Shown here in pieces: positions 62,149 through 64,000 of a DNA stretch of 64,000 nt. The position numbers and the translations under genes were made by a program. This DNA is from JAWBMQ01 sp038828875 (GTDB taxonomy: Archaea; Nanobdellota; Nanobdellia; Woesearchaeales; JAWBMQ01). Position 1 is the first letter of the stretch, and each line of letters begins with the position of its first letter. Under the pieces are notes generated by a model. That model saw nothing but the letters and a program-made list of their open reading frames with translations, did not search any database and was not told the origin of the DNA. The DNA lies in assembly GCA_038828875.1 (NCBI GenBank), contig JAWBMQ010000004.1:1-64000 (forward strand), written 5' to 3'.

Positions 62149-62249
62149 TTTGTTCTTTTGTCTTTTAAATTATTTTTTTATTTTTGATTTTTATTTCAGT
62201 TACTGTATTTTGTGTTTTTTAATTGATAAAATAAAAAAGAGGTGAAATT
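62149..62249 (+). terminator. T-rich tract after hsp20, candidate terminator
   Basis: Between the hsp20 stop and cdc48 the plus strand has repeated T runs (including TTTTTTTATTTTT and TTTTATTTC), typical of archaeal oligo-T termination. The next gene starts after ATAAAAAAGAGGTGA, so it has its own Shine-Dalgarno and probably its own promoter in this spacer. Confidence 0.45.
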
Positions 62250-64000
62250 ATGAAAATAACATCAAACAATAATGCTCCTAAAGATATTATTATTGAATTG
62301 AATGTTGCAGAAGCATATCAAGAAGATGTTGGAAGAGGTATTGTTAGATTAGATTCTGAAAATATGAAAAAACTTGGCTTAGAATCAGGAGATGTTGTAA
62401 AAATTACAGGAGAAAAAGAAGTAGTTGCTAGTGTTAGAAGAGCTAAAAGCGAAGATTCTGGTTTAGACATCATTAGAATGGATGGTTTATTAAGAAAATC
62501 TGCAGGAACAAGTTTAGGAGAAAAAGTTAAAGTTCAACCCGTTTCTTTTGAAAATGCAAAAAGAATTACAATTGCTCCTATTGAAGAATTCCCCTATCGT
62601 TTAAATCCTGAAGGAGTGCTTGAATTCTTAATTGGAAGACCATTAATTANNNNNNNNNNNNNNNNNNNNNNNNNNNNNNNNNNNNNNNNNNNNNNNNNNN
62701 NNNNNNNNNNNNNNNNNNNNNNNNNNNNNNNNNNNNNNNNNNNNNTGAAAGGTATGCTTATTGGTTTCAGTATTTATGGAAAATTGTATTATTTTATGGT
62801 TACTCAAACTAATCCTCAAAATATTGTTATGGTTACAAGAGACACTGAAGTTATGATTTCTGAAACAATAGTTAAAGAAAGCGGAAAAGTTCATGGAATT
62901 ACCTATGAAGATATTGGTGGTTTAAAGGAAGAAATTGAAGCAATAAGAGAAATGGTAGAATTACCTCTAAAACATCCAGAAATTTTTGAAAGATTAGGTA
63001 TTGAACCGCCTAAAGGAGTTTTACTTTATGGTCCTCCTGGTACTGGAAAAACTTTGCTTGCTAAAGCTGTTGCTAATGAAAGTAATGCAATGTTCTATTC
63101 AATTAATGGTCCTGAAATAATGTCAAAATATTATGGTGAAAGTGAAAAACAACTTAGAGATATTTTTGAAGAAGCAGAAAAAAATGCACCTAGCATAATT
63201 TTTATTGATGAAATAGATTCCATAGCTCCTAAGAGAGACGAAACTACTGGAGAAGTTGAAAGAAGGGTTGTTGCACAATTGCTTACCTTAATGGATGGTT
63301 TAAAGAGTAGAGGACAAGTTATAGTTATTGGAGCAACAAACAGACAAAATAGCATTGATCCTGCTTTAAGACGTCCAGGTCGTTTTGATAGAGAAATTCA
63401 AATAAATCTTCCTGATGTTGATGGAAGAAAGGAAATTTTACAAATCCATACTCGTGGAATGCCAATAAGACCTGAAATAAATTCATTACATATAGAAAAA
63501 GTGATTTCTGAATTAGATAAAAAAGAAAAAGATAAAATTTTGAAAATGAATAATACTGAAGATCAATTAAAATATTTGAAAGAGAATCATCATGAAATCT
63601 ATGAAAAGATTATAAAAGAATCTATAGATGACATGTTAAGTAAATTAGCAGAACTTACTCATGGTTTTTCTGGCGCTGATTTAGAAGCTTTGTGTAAAGA
63701 AGCTGCAATGAAAGCTTTAAGAAGTCACATTTCCGAATTGAAAAAATATGAGAATGATAAAATACCACAAGAAATGTTAGAAAAAATTGATGTTAAATAT
63801 GAACACTTCTTCGAAGCTTTGAAAAATATTGAACCTAGCGGTATGAGAGAAGTATTAATTCAAAAACCAAAAACAAAATGGGATGATATTGGAGGATTAG
63901 AAGATGCTAAGAAAAGATTGAAAGAAGTTGTAGAATTACCTTTAAAACATCCAGAAATTTTTGAAGAAGCAGGAATAAAACCACCAAAAGGAATAATTTT
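62250..64000 (+). CDS. cdc48: Cdc48/p97 AAA+ ATPase (cut by window end; contains scaffold gap)
   Basis: ATG at 62250, 3-4 nt after AGAGGTGA. The N-domain has DVGRGIVRLD, IIRMDGLLRKSAG and FEFLIGRP-like LEFLIGRPLI; the 96-N gap at 62650..62745 follows and can be closed without missing bases. The D1 ATPase has DIGGLKEEIEAIREMVELPL, GPPGTGKT, IIFIDEIDSIAPKR and the arginine-finger region RRPGRFDREI. D2 starts with DDIGGLEDAKKRLKEVVELP and is cut at 64000. An extra charged helical segment (63487..63645) lies inside D1. This unfoldase feeds proteins to proteolysis or disassembles complexes. Confidence 0.96.
   Translation, partial: MKITSNNNAPKDIIIELNVAEAYQEDVGRGIVRLDSENMKKLGLESGDVVKITGEKEVVASVRRAKSEDSGLDIIRMDGLLRKSAGTSLGEKVKVQPVSFENAKRITIAPIEEFPYRLNPEGVLEFLIGRPLIXXXXXXXXXXXXXXXXXXXXXXXXXXXXXXXXXKGMLIGFSIYGKLYYFMVTQTNPQNIVMVTRDTEVMISETIVKESGKVHGITYEDIGGLKEEIEAIREMVELPLKHPEIFERLGIEPPKGVLLYGPPGTGKTLLAKAVANESNAMFYSINGPEIMSKYYGESEKQLRDIFEEAEKNAPSIIFIDEIDSIAPKRDETTGEVERRVVAQLLTLMDGLKSRGQVIVIGATNRQNSIDPALRRPGRFDREIQINLPDVDGRKEILQIHTRGMPIRPEINSLHIEKVISELDKKEKDKILKMNNTEDQLKYLKENHHEIYEKIIKESIDDMLSKLAELTHGFSGADLEALCKEAAMKALRSHISELKKYENDKIPQEMLEKIDVKYEHFFEALKNIEPSGMREVLIQKPKTKWDDIGGLEDAKKRLKEVVELPLKHPEIFEEAGIKPPKGII
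62650..62745. other. Scaffold gap (96 N) in cdc48, probably zero length
   Basis: Direct joining of ATTA and TGAAAGG keeps the frame and gives RPLI-M-KGMLIGF, close to the RPVV-KG arrangement usual for the Cdc48 N-domain, so the N run is likely spurious. Confidence 0.65.

Noticed and set aside
62643..62894. Minus-strand frame across the gap near 62.7 kb
   Set aside because: It is antisense to the Cdc48 N-domain and mostly N; the plus-strand protein is unmistakable.

Overview
The window is AT-rich DNA from an archaeon. The archaeal or eukaryote-like genes are aIF5A, eL40, uL16 (L10e), MBF1, transcription factor S, the Nop5/fibrillarin C/D-box RNP pair, Rio1, Taw1, Elp3, HerA-type ATPase, archaeal-type TrpRS and AsnRS, EndoQ, Sec11-type signal peptidase and Cdc48. 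A tRNA-Trp carries an archaeal bulge-helix-bulge intron, and promoters are TATA boxes. Giant LamG surface proteins, several probable bacterial imports (GyrB, queuine-type TGT, S74 tail-fibre protein) and compact spacing suggest a DPANN lineage of the Woesearchaeota/Pacearchaeota kind; that placement is inference. The sequence is a scaffold with six runs of 96-98 N, all inside genes. At least two are artefacts, because the flanks overlap.

Layout. 0.3-16.3 kb is mainly cell surface: a 2949-residue exported protein (DUF2341 + LamG + Ig/FN3-like), an M50 site-2 protease, eL40-aIF5A, a 1019-residue single-pass surface protein and a tail-fibre-like protein with an S74 chaperone domain. 16.4-21.8 kb is information processing: asnS, mre11, tRNA-Pro directly abutting gyrB, MBF1 and DUF424. 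21.8-31.5 kb is one minus-strand operon of eight genes: a second giant surface protein (1999 residues) followed by six type IV pilin-like proteins and a small membrane protein. 31.5-37.1 kb holds a THUMP-type RNA methyltransferase, a HerA-family ATPase, two membrane proteins of unknown function and a winged-helix regulator.

37.2-48.4 kb is strongly tRNA-centred (tRNA-Trp with intron, tRNA-Val, uL16, elp3, taw1, trpS) plus a one-domain Ski2-like helicase, a B12-type radical SAM enzyme, a permuted GTPase, enolase, a glycosyltransferase and a PfkB kinase. 48.4-56.7 kb has EndoQ and Sec11 in one operon, TFS, RNase HII, Rio1, a putative HExxxH metallopeptidase and a cluster of three small coiled-coil proteins. 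56.8-64 kb has tgt, an SprT-like peptidase, divergent nop5/flpA, a beta-lactamase-fold hydrolase, hsp20 and cdc48 (cut by the window end).

Two themes link the genes. One is the surface: giant adhesin-like proteins, pilin-like proteins, signal peptidase, S2P protease and a glycosyltransferase. The other is tRNA maturation. The tRNA-Trp intron contains a D'/C' box pair preceded by a guide that pairs with its own anticodon loop and, by the N+5 rule, points to C34; the Nop5 and fibrillarin that would act on it are encoded in the same window. First genes of operons tend to be leaderless behind a TATA box, internal genes use an AGGTGA Shine-Dalgarno, and several close divergent gene pairs share one palindromic TATA element.
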